From an uncultured Dialister sp. (lineage in GTDB: Bacteria; Bacillota; Negativicutes; Veillonellales; Dialisteraceae): a DNA stretch of 64,000 nt. The translations under genes were made by a program, and so were the position numbers. Under the pieces are notes generated by a model. The model was not told where the DNA came from. It searched no databases and was given only the letters and a program-made list of their open reading frames with translations. The stretch lies in assembly GCA_900541485.1 (NCBI GenBank), contig UQJW01000003.1:1-64000 (forward strand), read 5' to 3'. Of this stretch, positions 16,255 to 24,487 are shown in pieces (the first letter of the stretch is position 1; the number at the start of each line of letters is the position of its first letter).

Positions 16255-18103
16255 CATTAAACGGAAAAAATTATATGAAGAACACGAAAAGGATCTTTCT
16301 TTCCGGTTTTTCTTACTCTATATCAAATATTTCATCCGTAATTTACTTCTCTCTGTTTTACTTATAACATTATTTTCTTCAATTATCTTTCTTTGGTTAG
16401 CAAAGGATATCCGGACTATAAATGATGAACCTGTTCCATTTTCTGACACATTAACATATATACTTCCTTCAGTTTCAGAGAAGGTACAAACAGGATCTCT
16501 AATTGCCACATATTATGATCTGAGACCTTCCACCAAAATATTGAAAAAAAATCATGACAAGGTCCTTGAATCTCTGACTGGTGATGAGATCTGTACACTT
16601 AAAAAGATTACTTGGGGTATTTATTCTTTCTTATTATTTTCAGCAGTTTCATTTTGCACTTTTAATATTTACAGGCAATATTACCGGGATTCCCATACGG
16701 ATGGTTTTAAATCAGGTGCCCGTTTACTGTCAGAAAAGGAATTGGAAAATAAAATTAAAAATATAAATGGTGTCATCAAAATAAATAATATCCCAATTTC
16801 TACTGATATAGAAACAAGGCACATTCTCTGTTTCGGTGCCAGCGGTTCAGGAAAATCTACGTTGCTTTCTCAAATGCTTCATTACATAAATCAACATATA
16901 AAAAATTATCACGATAGAAGGCATTATGTTTTAGTGGACATCAAACCTGAATTCGTCGGTAAATTTTGGAAAGAGGGAGATATTATTTTTTGTCCTTTTG
17001 ATAAAAGAAGTGTTTCATGGAATATATTTTCAGAAATATCGGATATGACAGATTATGATACCTTTGCCAAATCATTGTTTCCAAAAACCGGAAAAGATCC
17101 TTATTGGGAAGATGCGGCAGCCTCCATACTTTCAGATATTTTTAAATTACTTCATCTGAAAAATAAAACCTCTGTAAAAGATTTATTATCTGTATTCAAT
17201 AAAAGTGCAAAAGAATTGGAGTTGCTGTTAAAACAACTTCCACCGGAACAATTCAGTTCTAAAGGTCATATAACAAGCAGTGAAGTAACTGTTAAGTCAA
17301 TTCTTTCCACTATGCTGAATGCGGTAGAAGCATTTAAATATTTACCGGATGATACCATTTCATCTAACTATTCTGAGTTCTCTTTTCGTAAATATATCCG
17401 GGAAGAATATACGAATCCGGACGGCACTATTCCCAATTTATATATATTAGTTCCAGCAAACAGAAGTAAAATTTTAGCTCCTCTTGTTTCTTTAGTTATT
17501 AATATCATGATCAGTGAAATTTTAACGCTAAAAGAAGATAAAGATCGTCGTGTTTATTTCATTTTTGATGAACTCGGTGGTATGGAGAAAATAAATCTGC
17601 TTCCAGATCTGATCACTAAAGGAAGAAGTTATGGTGCCTCTATTATCGCTATGAGTCAAGATAGCGGACGTATAAGAAATAAATATGGCACTGAAGAAAT
17701 CAAATCATTTCTAAATAATTTCGGTACACTTATCAGTCTCAGAGTCAATGAGTTTTCATCAGCTAATGAAATATCTAAGTCGTTTGGTGATGGAGAATAT
17801 ACGGTTTATAAAACAACGCCACAGGAATCAAAGGGGAAAGGATCCACGACATATACAAAAACACGAGAATTTTATCCTGTTGCATCTCCCAGTGAAATTC
17901 AAAATTTATCGAATTTTCAAGGATATATCAAAATAACAAATTTCGGTATCGCAAAATTCACTATTCCTGATTTTCATTTTGTTGATCAATTTCCACAATA
18001 CGTACCAATAGAATCATTAACGATGAAAAATCTCTCCTCTGAAGATTCAAAAAATAAAAGAGATTTATTTCTTGCAAAATTTCACAGAAAGGAGTCCAAA
18101 TGA
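16226..18103 (+). CDS. VirD4/TraD-type coupling protein
   Basis: 625 aa inner-membrane ATPase that hands the relaxase-DNA complex to a secretion channel. Two N-terminal membrane segments are visible, about residues 30-56 (NLLLSVLLITLFSSIIFLW) and 128-148. Walker A GASGSGKST starts near residue 204. The TraD/VirD4 signature FIFDELGGMEKINLLPDLI followed by KGRSYGASIIAMSQD is near 440-480. The gene overlaps the previous gene by 29 bases and the relaxase gene by 4 bases (ATGA), so the three are one operon. The channel it must dock to is not encoded in the element. Confidence 0.85.
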   Translation: MMNQQFLQNNIKRKKLYEEHEKDLSFRFFLLYIKYFIRNLLLSVLLITLFSSIIFLWLAKDIRTINDEPVPFSDTLTYILPSVSEKVQTGSLIATYYDLRPSTKILKKNHDKVLESLTGDEICTLKKITWGIYSFLLFSAVSFCTFNIYRQYYRDSHTDGFKSGARLLSEKELENKIKNINGVIKINNIPISTDIETRHILCFGASGSGKSTLLSQMLHYINQHIKNYHDRRHYVLVDIKPEFVGKFWKEGDIIFCPFDKRSVSWNIFSEISDMTDYDTFAKSLFPKTGKDPYWEDAAASILSDIFKLLHLKNKTSVKDLLSVFNKSAKELELLLKQLPPEQFSSKGHITSSEVTVKSILSTMLNAVEAFKYLPDDTISSNYSEFSFRKYIREEYTNPDGTIPNLYILVPANRSKILAPLVSLVINIMISEILTLKEDKDRRVYFIFDELGGMEKINLLPDLITKGRSYGASIIAMSQDSGRIRNKYGTEEIKSFLNNFGTLISLRVNEFSSANEISKSFGDGEYTVYKTTPQESKGKGSTTYTKTREFYPVASPSEIQNLSNFQGYIKITNFGIAKFTIPDFHFVDQFPQYVPIESLTMKNLSSEDSKNKRDLFLAKFHRKESK

Positions 18104-20769
18104 TCACATTAACTGCCATCTCTCCAAGACAAACAAATGATTACTACACAAAGGACGATTATTATGCCCGTTCAATTATGAATGATGACTTCTGGTTTGG
18201 TAATGGTTTAAATAATGATTTAGGTTCTGAAATAACAACTGTTTCAAAGAATAAGCAGGCTCCGCTTTTAATGAACGATTATCTTAATACCGTGGAAAAG
18301 ATCAGAGATAATCTTCCTCGAGACTCCACTAAGTTGGCACTTGATTTGACCTTTTCACCACCAAAATCACTTTCTATTGCTGCATTAGATCCCTTCTTTA
18401 AGAGTGACTTAATTAATGCACACAATGAAGCTATGAAGGTTGTTTTAAATAAAGTAGAAAAAGAATGCATGGTCTGGCGAAAACATGAAGGAAATAAGAC
18501 ATCTTACGTCAACACAGGAAACATGCTTGCTGCTTGTATACAACATCAGTTATCACGAGAACAAGATCCTCAGTTACATACCCATGTAATTATATTCAGG
18601 AAAACCGAAACACCAAATGGATATGGAACTATTGAAGATAAAATTCTTTATAATAAGCGTTATTTGTACTCATTAATTTATGATAATGAGCTATCCAATC
18701 AGCTTCAAAAAAGGGGATATCGTCTTGTTCCGACTGAGAAACCAAATAAAAGATATACCGGTTATGAATTAGACGGTATATCGGAACAATTAATTAATCA
18801 CTTCTCCAAAAGAAGTACCCAATTAAAAAGTTATCAAAAACATAATGAAATTTCTGATAGCTGGGAGGGTTCTCATCTGGCAGCTAAAGCCTCCCGGAAA
18901 GCAAAAGAAAAAACTGATCTTGAAAAGTTAAAATCCCAATGGCAGCTGGAAATTAATGATCTCGGAGGCATTTCCGTTTCAAAGCATTCTATAAAACAAC
19001 AGACACATTCATTACTTCAGCTGAATGAGTATATAAAGGAGTCTATCCATGAATTAGAATCAGAAAAATTTGCTTTTACAAAAGAAGCTCTACAAATCAG
19101 ATTTTTAGAAAAAACAATGCTAACAGGTGCTACTGAAAAAGATTTTGATTCCGTATTTAATTACAATTTATACAATTCAATTGTCCCGATTGGTCATCTC
19201 CCTAAAGATAAAAATATGCATTATACAACAAGAGATAATCTTTCTCAGGCAAAGCAAATTGATTCTTTGTTATCTAAAAAATCTTTAAATTTCTATAGTT
19301 TTTATGAAAAGGAAGATGCTATAGCTGCTGTTGAAGAACAGAATAAATCTTTAAAAGAAACTTTTAACTGGAGTTTGACAAAAGGTCAAACAGACGCTAT
19401 TACCTCTATTCTAAGTAGTAAAGAAAAATATATCGCCATAGAGGGAATTGCCGGATCCGGTAAAACAACAGCCTTGGAATATGTAACTAAACTTCTTGAT
19501 GATAAAGGAATTACCGTAAAAGGAATGGCATTCACCGGAAAAGCTGCTGAAGCTATGGAAAATGAATCGAATCTCCCATCATCTACAATCCATAAATTTT
19601 TTAACAGGCTTACAAATCAAAAGAATATTGATATAGAAAATCCAAAATGGGATTTTTCTAAAATAGAGAAATCTCCTACAAAAGAAGTTTGGATTGTAGA
19701 TGAAAGTTCAATGCTTAACGATAGACTTATGAAAAATATATTAGAAGCATCAGAAAAGGTAGATAGTAAGGTCGTTTTTCTTGGAGATTCCAACCAATTA
19801 CTTCCTATCGGAACGGGTAATGCTTTTCATAGAATGGTCACTACAAATCAGGTGCCTACAACTCATATGAGAGAAATTAATCGTCAAGAAAAAGATTCTG
19901 AGCTAAAAAAAACCGTAGAAGCCTTATCCGGAAAATTTCCTGATTCTGTTAAAAACCCAATAGAAAAGTATTTAAATGACAAAATTATAGAAAATTCAAG
20001 AAGAAAATCATTATTAAACAGCATCACAAGAGATTATTGCAGTTATTCACCAGAAGAACAGGAAAAAACCGTTATCCTTGTTGCAAAAAATAAAGACAGG
20101 GAAGAAATAAATCAAAAAATAAGGAAACGATTGATACAAAAAGGCCAATTATCAGGAAGTATCAGTTTGGAAGTAAAAAATCATTACGACCAATTAGAGA
20201 AAAAGTCCTTTTCTATCGGAGAAAAAGTGATTTTTGGAAAAAATTCATATAAGACAAAAGACATTAATGGTGAATTAATGCCGATAAAAAACGGTCAGAT
20301 TGGAAAAATTATTGCTATTCGTTCTGAAAACATAATTATTGAGACCAATAAAAGACTGATTTCTGTAAATTCAACGGATAAAGTCAATCTGGACTATGCC
20401 TATGCAATGACTTCACACAAAGCACAAGGAATTACTGTAAATAATGCCCTTATTTATCACAACAGTGAACAAAGACAATTAAATTCAAGAAATAAATTAT
20501 ATGTAGATGTCAGTCGTGCAAAGAAAAATGTGAAGATTTATACAAATGATCGAAATGCTCTTGTTCGACAAACCCGTAATTTTCAAAAAAAATATACTTT
20601 TGATGAGTACCGGTTGAAAAAAAAGGAAACACCACAATCCTATAAAGATCAAAAAAATCTAATACCAAAAAACATACCCATTAAAAATAATATTTTTCAC
20701 ATTAAACCTAACAATTCACATTTCATTTCTCAAAGAAAGGAGAATCGTGATCATGGCAAAGAATATTGA
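18100..20769 (+). CDS. MobF-family relaxase-helicase (TrwC/TraI-like)
   Basis: 889 aa. The N-terminal relaxase domain has Tyr pairs near the start (NDYYTKDDYYARS), which supply the nucleophile, and the metal-binding QLHTHVI around residues 158-163. A RecD-like helicase follows, with Walker A GIAGSGKTT near 449-457, WIVDESSML, GDSNQLLPIG and the C-terminal YAMTSHKAQGITV. This protein nicks oriT, stays bound to the 5' end and unwinds the strand for transfer. It is shorter than TraI of F (about 1,750 aa) but close to TrwC (about 970 aa). It starts in the stop codon of the coupling-protein gene. Confidence 0.88.
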   Translation: MITLTAISPRQTNDYYTKDDYYARSIMNDDFWFGNGLNNDLGSEITTVSKNKQAPLLMNDYLNTVEKIRDNLPRDSTKLALDLTFSPPKSLSIAALDPFFKSDLINAHNEAMKVVLNKVEKECMVWRKHEGNKTSYVNTGNMLAACIQHQLSREQDPQLHTHVIIFRKTETPNGYGTIEDKILYNKRYLYSLIYDNELSNQLQKRGYRLVPTEKPNKRYTGYELDGISEQLINHFSKRSTQLKSYQKHNEISDSWEGSHLAAKASRKAKEKTDLEKLKSQWQLEINDLGGISVSKHSIKQQTHSLLQLNEYIKESIHELESEKFAFTKEALQIRFLEKTMLTGATEKDFDSVFNYNLYNSIVPIGHLPKDKNMHYTTRDNLSQAKQIDSLLSKKSLNFYSFYEKEDAIAAVEEQNKSLKETFNWSLTKGQTDAITSILSSKEKYIAIEGIAGSGKTTALEYVTKLLDDKGITVKGMAFTGKAAEAMENESNLPSSTIHKFFNRLTNQKNIDIENPKWDFSKIEKSPTKEVWIVDESSMLNDRLMKNILEASEKVDSKVVFLGDSNQLLPIGTGNAFHRMVTTNQVPTTHMREINRQEKDSELKKTVEALSGKFPDSVKNPIEKYLNDKIIENSRRKSLLNSITRDYCSYSPEEQEKTVILVAKNKDREEINQKIRKRLIQKGQLSGSISLEVKNHYDQLEKKSFSIGEKVIFGKNSYKTKDINGELMPIKNGQIGKIIAIRSENIIIETNKRLISVNSTDKVNLDYAYAMTSHKAQGITVNNALIYHNSEQRQLNSRNKLYVDVSRAKKNVKIYTNDRNALVRQTRNFQKKYTFDEYRLKKKETPQSYKDQKNLIPKNIPIKNNIFHIKPNNSHFISQRKENRDHGKEY

Positions 20770-21031
20770 AGATGAACACTTGTGCTATTTACCGATTCAA
20801 GCGGCAAAAGCTATGAACGTTGGAAAAGAAACAATTTACAACTGGATAAAGACAGACCGTTCTTTCCCATGCTTTAAAGTTGGAAATAAAACATTAATTC
20901 CCATCGATGTACTAAAAGAATGGATAAGAAAAAAGGCAAAACTTCGTGTAGGTGTAAATGATATAAGCCACTCTGAAATATTAGAAATTATAAGAAAAAA
21001 CAGAGAATCAAAACCTTGGAATAAGAAGTAA
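20753..21031 (+). CDS. Small HTH protein, excisionase-like
   Basis: About 92 aa. The pattern CYLPIQAAKAMNVGKETIYN W followed by FPCFKVGNKTLIPIDVLKEW is a MerR/Xis-type winged helix as in excisionases and DNA-binding proteins of the excisionase family. AAAGGAG at 20736-20742 favours ATG 20753 over the GTG at 20747. It lies between relaxase and integrase, as Xis genes do, and would set the direction of recombination at the tRNA site. A role as transcription factor is also possible. Confidence 0.7.
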   Translation: MAKNIEDEHLCYLPIQAAKAMNVGKETIYNWIKTDRSFPCFKVGNKTLIPIDVLKEWIRKKAKLRVGVNDISHSEILEIIRKNRESKPWNKK

Positions 21032-21081
21032 TTATGTCTCCATTTTTTATTTCTATATTCATAATGGAGGTTATAAAAGTC

Positions 21082-22194
21082 ATGAATAACAAAAGAAAAA
21101 CCAGAAAAGATGGATTATATGAAGCAACTGTGCGTGTTGATGGGAAAAAATATCATTTCTACGGCTCTACAAAAACTATTGCTAATGCAAAAAAAGAATC
21201 TTTTCTTAGTAATTATAAAATTGCACCTTTAATTAACTTAAATATATCTTTTTCAGAATGGGTAAGTGCTTGGATTCAAATTATGAAGAATCAGGTTAGT
21301 GCTTCTACTCACAAAAATTACGAAATACTAATGAAAAAGCACATTATTAATTCCGAAATAGGTCCTCTTAAATTAAAAGATCTTACTCCTACCATGTTCC
21401 GTATATATTGGCAAGAATTATTAGACTCCGGATTATCTACAAGGACTGTTATATACATTCACACATTAACGAATTGTTGTCTTAACCAAGCTTTAGATGA
21501 TGGTCTGATCCCATTTAATCCTCTTGCTAAAGTAAAACGGCCAAAGTCTGTTAGAAAAGAAGCGAAAGCTTTAACTGAATCGCAAATTTCTTTATTAATG
21601 AGTTCTATTACCATCCCAAAGTTAAAAAGAATTTCTCAATTTGCATTAGCAACAGGAATGAGGAGGGAAGAAATTTTAGGTTTACGCTGGAATGATGTGG
21701 ATTTTAAAAATCATTGCATATCAATAAATCAAACTGCAATTATAATTGGAAATACACCTGTCATAAGTCAAACTACTAAAACTTCTTCATCAAGAAGGAC
21801 CATCTCTATCAGCCCTTTTGTATGTTCTTTATTAAGAGAACAAAAAATATATGACGATAGAATTATGAATCATATTAATTTAAAAAATGGGAAATTTCCT
21901 GTTTCCGGTAATCAAGATTTAGTTTTTTGTTCTCAAACCGGAAATATATTAGATCCGAAATACGTTTCTCGTAAAATAAAGGAATTTATGAATAAATGTA
22001 ACTTATTTGAATTTACATTTCATTCATTTCGCCATACACATGCTTCTTATTTGCTTCAAAGAGGCGTTAATTTTAAAGTTATCCAAACACGATTAGGTCA
22101 CTCAACTTTCAATACAACGATGGATTATTATAGTCATGTTATTCCGGAAATGGATCAACAAGCTGCCTTGATCATTGAAGATATACTAAAATAA
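21082..22194 (+). CDS. Tyrosine recombinase, integrase of the mobile element
   Basis: About 370 aa from ATG 21082 (GGAGG at 21066-21070). It has an N-terminal arm-binding domain (RKDGLYEATVRVDGKKYHFY), a SAM-like core-binding domain (ISFSEWVSAWIQIMKNQ onward) and a catalytic domain. The catalytic set is visible: Arg in LATGMRREEILGLRW, His-x-x-Arg in FHSFRHTHASYLL, a second His in LGHST and the nucleophile Tyr in TMDYYSHV. It belongs to the Tn916/phage-type integrases. It ends 95 bases before the right attachment repeat and next to the TGGTCGTAAA pair. Confidence 0.9.
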   Translation: MNNKRKTRKDGLYEATVRVDGKKYHFYGSTKTIANAKKESFLSNYKIAPLINLNISFSEWVSAWIQIMKNQVSASTHKNYEILMKKHIINSEIGPLKLKDLTPTMFRIYWQELLDSGLSTRTVIYIHTLTNCCLNQALDDGLIPFNPLAKVKRPKSVRKEAKALTESQISLLMSSITIPKLKRISQFALATGMRREEILGLRWNDVDFKNHCISINQTAIIIGNTPVISQTTKTSSSRRTISISPFVCSLLREQKIYDDRIMNHINLKNGKFPVSGNQDLVFCSQTGNILDPKYVSRKIKEFMNKCNLFEFTFHSFRHTHASYLLQRGVNFKVIQTRLGHSTFNTTMDYYSHVIPEMDQQAALIIEDILK

Positions 22195-22198
22195 TCGA

Positions 22199-22219
22199 TG
22201 GTCGTAAAATGGTCGTAAT
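22199..22219. promoter_or_regulatory. Right integrase arm-site pair (TGGTCGTAA)
   Basis: TGGTCGTAAA at 22199-22208 and TGGTCGTAAT at 22210-22219, same orientation as the pair at 7795-7816. They lie directly after the integrase stop codon and about 70 bases from the crossover repeat. Confidence 0.6.
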
Positions 22220-22246
22220 AAATCCTATTTTTTAAAGTAAAAAGAA

Positions 22247-22280
22247 ATAGACAGTACCGGTTTTAACCGATACTGTCTAT
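22247..22280 (-). terminator. Terminator behind tRNA-Arg supplied by the element
   Basis: ATAGACAGTACCGGTT and AACCGATACTGTCTAT form a long hairpin followed on the minus strand by a short T run. It resembles, but is not identical to, the hairpin at 7611-7647 at the other end. Confidence 0.65.
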
Positions 22281-22288
22281 CATTTTAG

Positions 22289-22336
22289 TGGTGACCCAGG
22301 AGAGATTCGAACTCCCGACACCTTGATTCGTAGTCA
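22289..22336 (-). repeat. Right attachment site within the intact tRNA-Arg gene
   Basis: 48 bases identical to 7647-7694. Here they are continuous with the 5' half of the tRNA, so integration has restored a complete gene. Confidence 0.85.
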
Positions 22337-22365
22337 AGTGCTCTATCCAGCTGAGCTACTGGGCC
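22289..22365 (-). tRNA. tRNA-Arg (anticodon ACG), CCA encoded
   Basis: Read on the minus strand it starts GGCCCAGTAGCTCAGCTGG and ends CTGGGTCACCA. The acceptor arms GGCCCAG/CTGGGTC pair with one G-U. The anticodon loop is in TTGACTACGAATCAA, giving ACG, and the T-arm contains GTTCGAATC. It is the integration target of the mobile element; strand exchange took place in its 3' half. tRNA-Trp lies 3 bases upstream, so both are probably cotranscribed. Confidence 0.92.
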
Positions 22366-22368
22366 ATG

Positions 22369-22444
22369 TGGCAGGGGCAGAGGGACTCAAACCCCCAACC
22401 TACGGTTTTGGAGACCGTTGCTCTATCAATTGCGCTATGCCCCT
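22369..22444 (-). tRNA. tRNA-Trp (anticodon CCA), CCA encoded
   Basis: On the minus strand it starts AGGGGCATAGCGCAATTGA and ends TGCCCCTGCCA. Acceptor arms AGGGGCA/TGCCCCT pair perfectly. The anticodon stem-loop ACGGTCTCCAAAACCGT shows anticodon CCA. It is transcribed toward tRNA-Arg. Confidence 0.92.
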
Positions 22445-22574
22445 GTATCCATATGTGACTGTACCATAATAACAAATATTACTGTAAATTGCAAGTTCTT
22501 TTTATGGTATACTAAAAAAAAAGAGTCCCACATCTTGTACATGTACAGAGTCATTTTGGAATGGTACAATAAAG

Positions 22575-22692
22575 TTATTCACAGATGATGATAAAAAATC
22601 GTATTCCTGATTTTCTCTGATTTTTTCTGATTATTTTTTATATGCTTTTTAGGTTATTCACAGAAAATTACGTTTATTCACAATGATTCACA
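22575..22692. other. oriC, upstream DnaA-box cluster
   Basis: TTATTCACA occurs at 22575-22583, 22654-22662 and 22674-22682, with a one-mismatch copy TGATTCACA at 22684-22692, all in the same orientation in AT-rich DNA just before dnaA. TTATTCACA differs from the classical TTATCCACA by one base. With the cluster behind dnaA this forms a bipartite origin as in Bacillus. Confidence 0.75.
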
Positions 22693-22735
22693 GGAAATTA
22701 ACAGCTTTCTTGTGAACTATGTAAGGATGGTTTTT

Positions 22736-24250
22736 ATGGATTTATTTTCACTTTGGGAACGGGTTCTTTCTTATATTAAGGAAGAAAATCCCCAATATTA
22801 TGATAAATTTTACCGTCAGATTTATCCCGTTTCTTTCAGCGGCGGCACATTTACCCTCATGGTGACCGAGCCTTATCTGTCCGTATGGATCAATGCGGTT
22901 TATAAGGATAAGCTGGAACGGTTTCTTTCTGATGTTTCAGGCTCTCCCGTATCTCTTTCCATTGCCAGTGATACCGCAAAAAAGGAAGATACGGAAAATC
23001 CCGTCCCTCTTTCTTCTCCGGAGACGGGAATGAGGGAAGAGGAAGATTCTTTTTTGCCTGCCGTTCCCGATTTTTCCAAATTGGAAGCACGGGAAGTCAG
23101 TGAGGTTTCTCTGCCAAGTATTCATTCCATCGAGCCTCAGGTAAGCCGGGAGTCTTTATTCCGTCCTGCCGTTTCCACAAAGGAAACACGCTCTTTTAAT
23201 CCGAATCCGGTCAATAAAAATAATACGTTTGATAATTTTGTAAGAGGAAATTGCAATGATATGGCTTTTGAGGCGGCTCTGGCAGTCGCTAAGTCCGCCG
23301 TCGAGCCAGATATGGCTTATTCTTCTTATAATCCTTTATTTATTTACGGTCCTTCCGGACTGGGAAAAACGCATCTTCTCCATGCGATTTGTAATTATGT
23401 AAATGCCGCAAGACCTGATTTATCCGTTCTTTTCGTGTCCAGCGAAACGTTTACGAATGAGCTGATCGAAGCCATCCAGAGCGGCAAAAATAAGAGTTTC
23501 CGTGAAAAGTACAGAAATCTCGATTATCTTTTGATTGACGATATCCAGTTTTTCGGCGGTAAAAAAAGTTCGTCTACCACAGAAATTTTTAATACTTTCA
23601 ATACTCTTTTCGATAATAAAAAGAATATCATTCTCACCAGTGACCGCACGCCGTCGGATATCGAAGAGTTGGAAGACCGTCTGCAGACCCGTTTTTCCAG
23701 CGGACTTCTTGCTCATATTTCCCCTCCGGATTATGAAATCTGTTGTGCTATCCTGAATAAAAGAGCGGAAAAGGAAAAAATTAATCTTCCCGATGATGTG
23801 GTGGATTATATTGCAAGTCATATCAATACGAGTATCCGTGAATTGGAGGGCGCTTATAACAAGCTTATTCTTTTTTCACGGGTCAGAAATATTCCTATCA
23901 CTTTTGAAATGGCAAGGGAAGCTCTTGCAGAGGTCATTCCGCTTGATAACCGTCACCGTATCACCGTTCCTTACATCATAGACGTTGTTTGCGACTATTA
24001 TAATGTAAGGAAAGATAAACTTCTCGGAAACGGACGGCCTAAAAATATTGTGGTTCCCCGTCAGATTGCCATGTATCTTTGCCGGAAAATCCTTAACGAA
24101 TCGTATCCGAATCTGCGGGACGCTTTTAAAAGAAAGGATCATTCCACCGTTCTTTATGCCTGTGAAAGGGTGGAAAAGGATTTACAGCGTGATCCGTCCA
24201 CGGTTAAAACGATTGAACTTTTAAAAAATAAAATAGAACGCCACGGCTGA
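22736..24250 (+). CDS. dnaA: Chromosomal replication initiator DnaA
   Basis: 504 aa from ATG 22736, with AAGGATGG 5 bases upstream; a GTG at 22712 would add 8 residues without a ribosome site. Domain I (MDLFSLWERVLSYIKEE) is followed by a variable linker rich in Glu, Ser and Pro. The AAA+ domain has NPLFIYGPSGLGKTHLLHAI as Walker A, LLIDDIQFF as Walker B, and the arginine-finger region LQTRFSSGL. The C-terminal DNA-binding domain has the signature RKDHSTVLYACERVEKDL. DnaA binds the boxes on both sides of this gene to open the origin. Confidence 0.96.
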   Translation: MDLFSLWERVLSYIKEENPQYYDKFYRQIYPVSFSGGTFTLMVTEPYLSVWINAVYKDKLERFLSDVSGSPVSLSIASDTAKKEDTENPVPLSSPETGMREEEDSFLPAVPDFSKLEAREVSEVSLPSIHSIEPQVSRESLFRPAVSTKETRSFNPNPVNKNNTFDNFVRGNCNDMAFEAALAVAKSAVEPDMAYSSYNPLFIYGPSGLGKTHLLHAICNYVNAARPDLSVLFVSSETFTNELIEAIQSGKNKSFREKYRNLDYLLIDDIQFFGGKKSSSTTEIFNTFNTLFDNKKNIILTSDRTPSDIEELEDRLQTRFSSGLLAHISPPDYEICCAILNKRAEKEKINLPDDVVDYIASHINTSIRELEGAYNKLILFSRVRNIPITFEMAREALAEVIPLDNRHRITVPYIIDVVCDYYNVRKDKLLGNGRPKNIVVPRQIAMYLCRKILNESYPNLRDAFKRKDHSTVLYACERVEKDLQRDPSTVKTIELLKNKIERHG

Positions 24251-24301
24251 AAACAGGTGTGAAACGATTTAAGTTTTATAAGGAATAAACTGTTTATAAC
24301 T

Positions 24302-24429
24302 TGTGAATAAAATGGAAAAATAAAGATTCTGTGAAACCGTTGAATAAAAACCGGACATATTCACAGGGATATGACCATGAACAAAATATGAAATTATCGG
24401 GTTTTCACATATTTATTCACTTATTCACA
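24302..24429. other. oriC, downstream DnaA-box cluster
   Basis: In the 237-base interval between dnaA and dnaN lie TGTGAATAA (inverted box, 24302-24310), ATATTCACA (24357-24365), TTATTCACT (24413-24421) and TTATTCACA (24421-24429), in very AT-rich DNA. Mixed orientation and AT content suggest that the unwinding region is here. The dnaN promoter must lie in the same interval. Confidence 0.7.
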
Positions 24430-24487
24430 TTGTACTACTTCTACTGCTATTATTTTATGTATATCCCGTATTAGTAAAGGAGCTGCC

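Larger units (their letters stand above)
7647..22336. mobile_element. Integrative mobilizable element in tRNA-Arg(ACG), about 14.7 kb
   Basis: The element lies between 48-bp identical repeats, 7647-7694 and 22289-22336, that correspond to the 3' part of a tRNA-Arg gene. The right copy belongs to the complete tRNA; the left is a 3' remnant. The tyrosine integrase gene is next to the right end. Inside are an excisionase-like HTH gene, a MobF relaxase, a VirD4 coupling protein, a small relaxosome-type protein, an XRE regulator, a Type ISP-like R-M gene, a Y-family polymerase and a YolD-like gene. There is no ATPase or channel gene of a type IV secretion system. It should therefore depend on a helper conjugative element for transfer. 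Its AT-rich composition contrasts with dnaA-recF. Confidence 0.85.
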
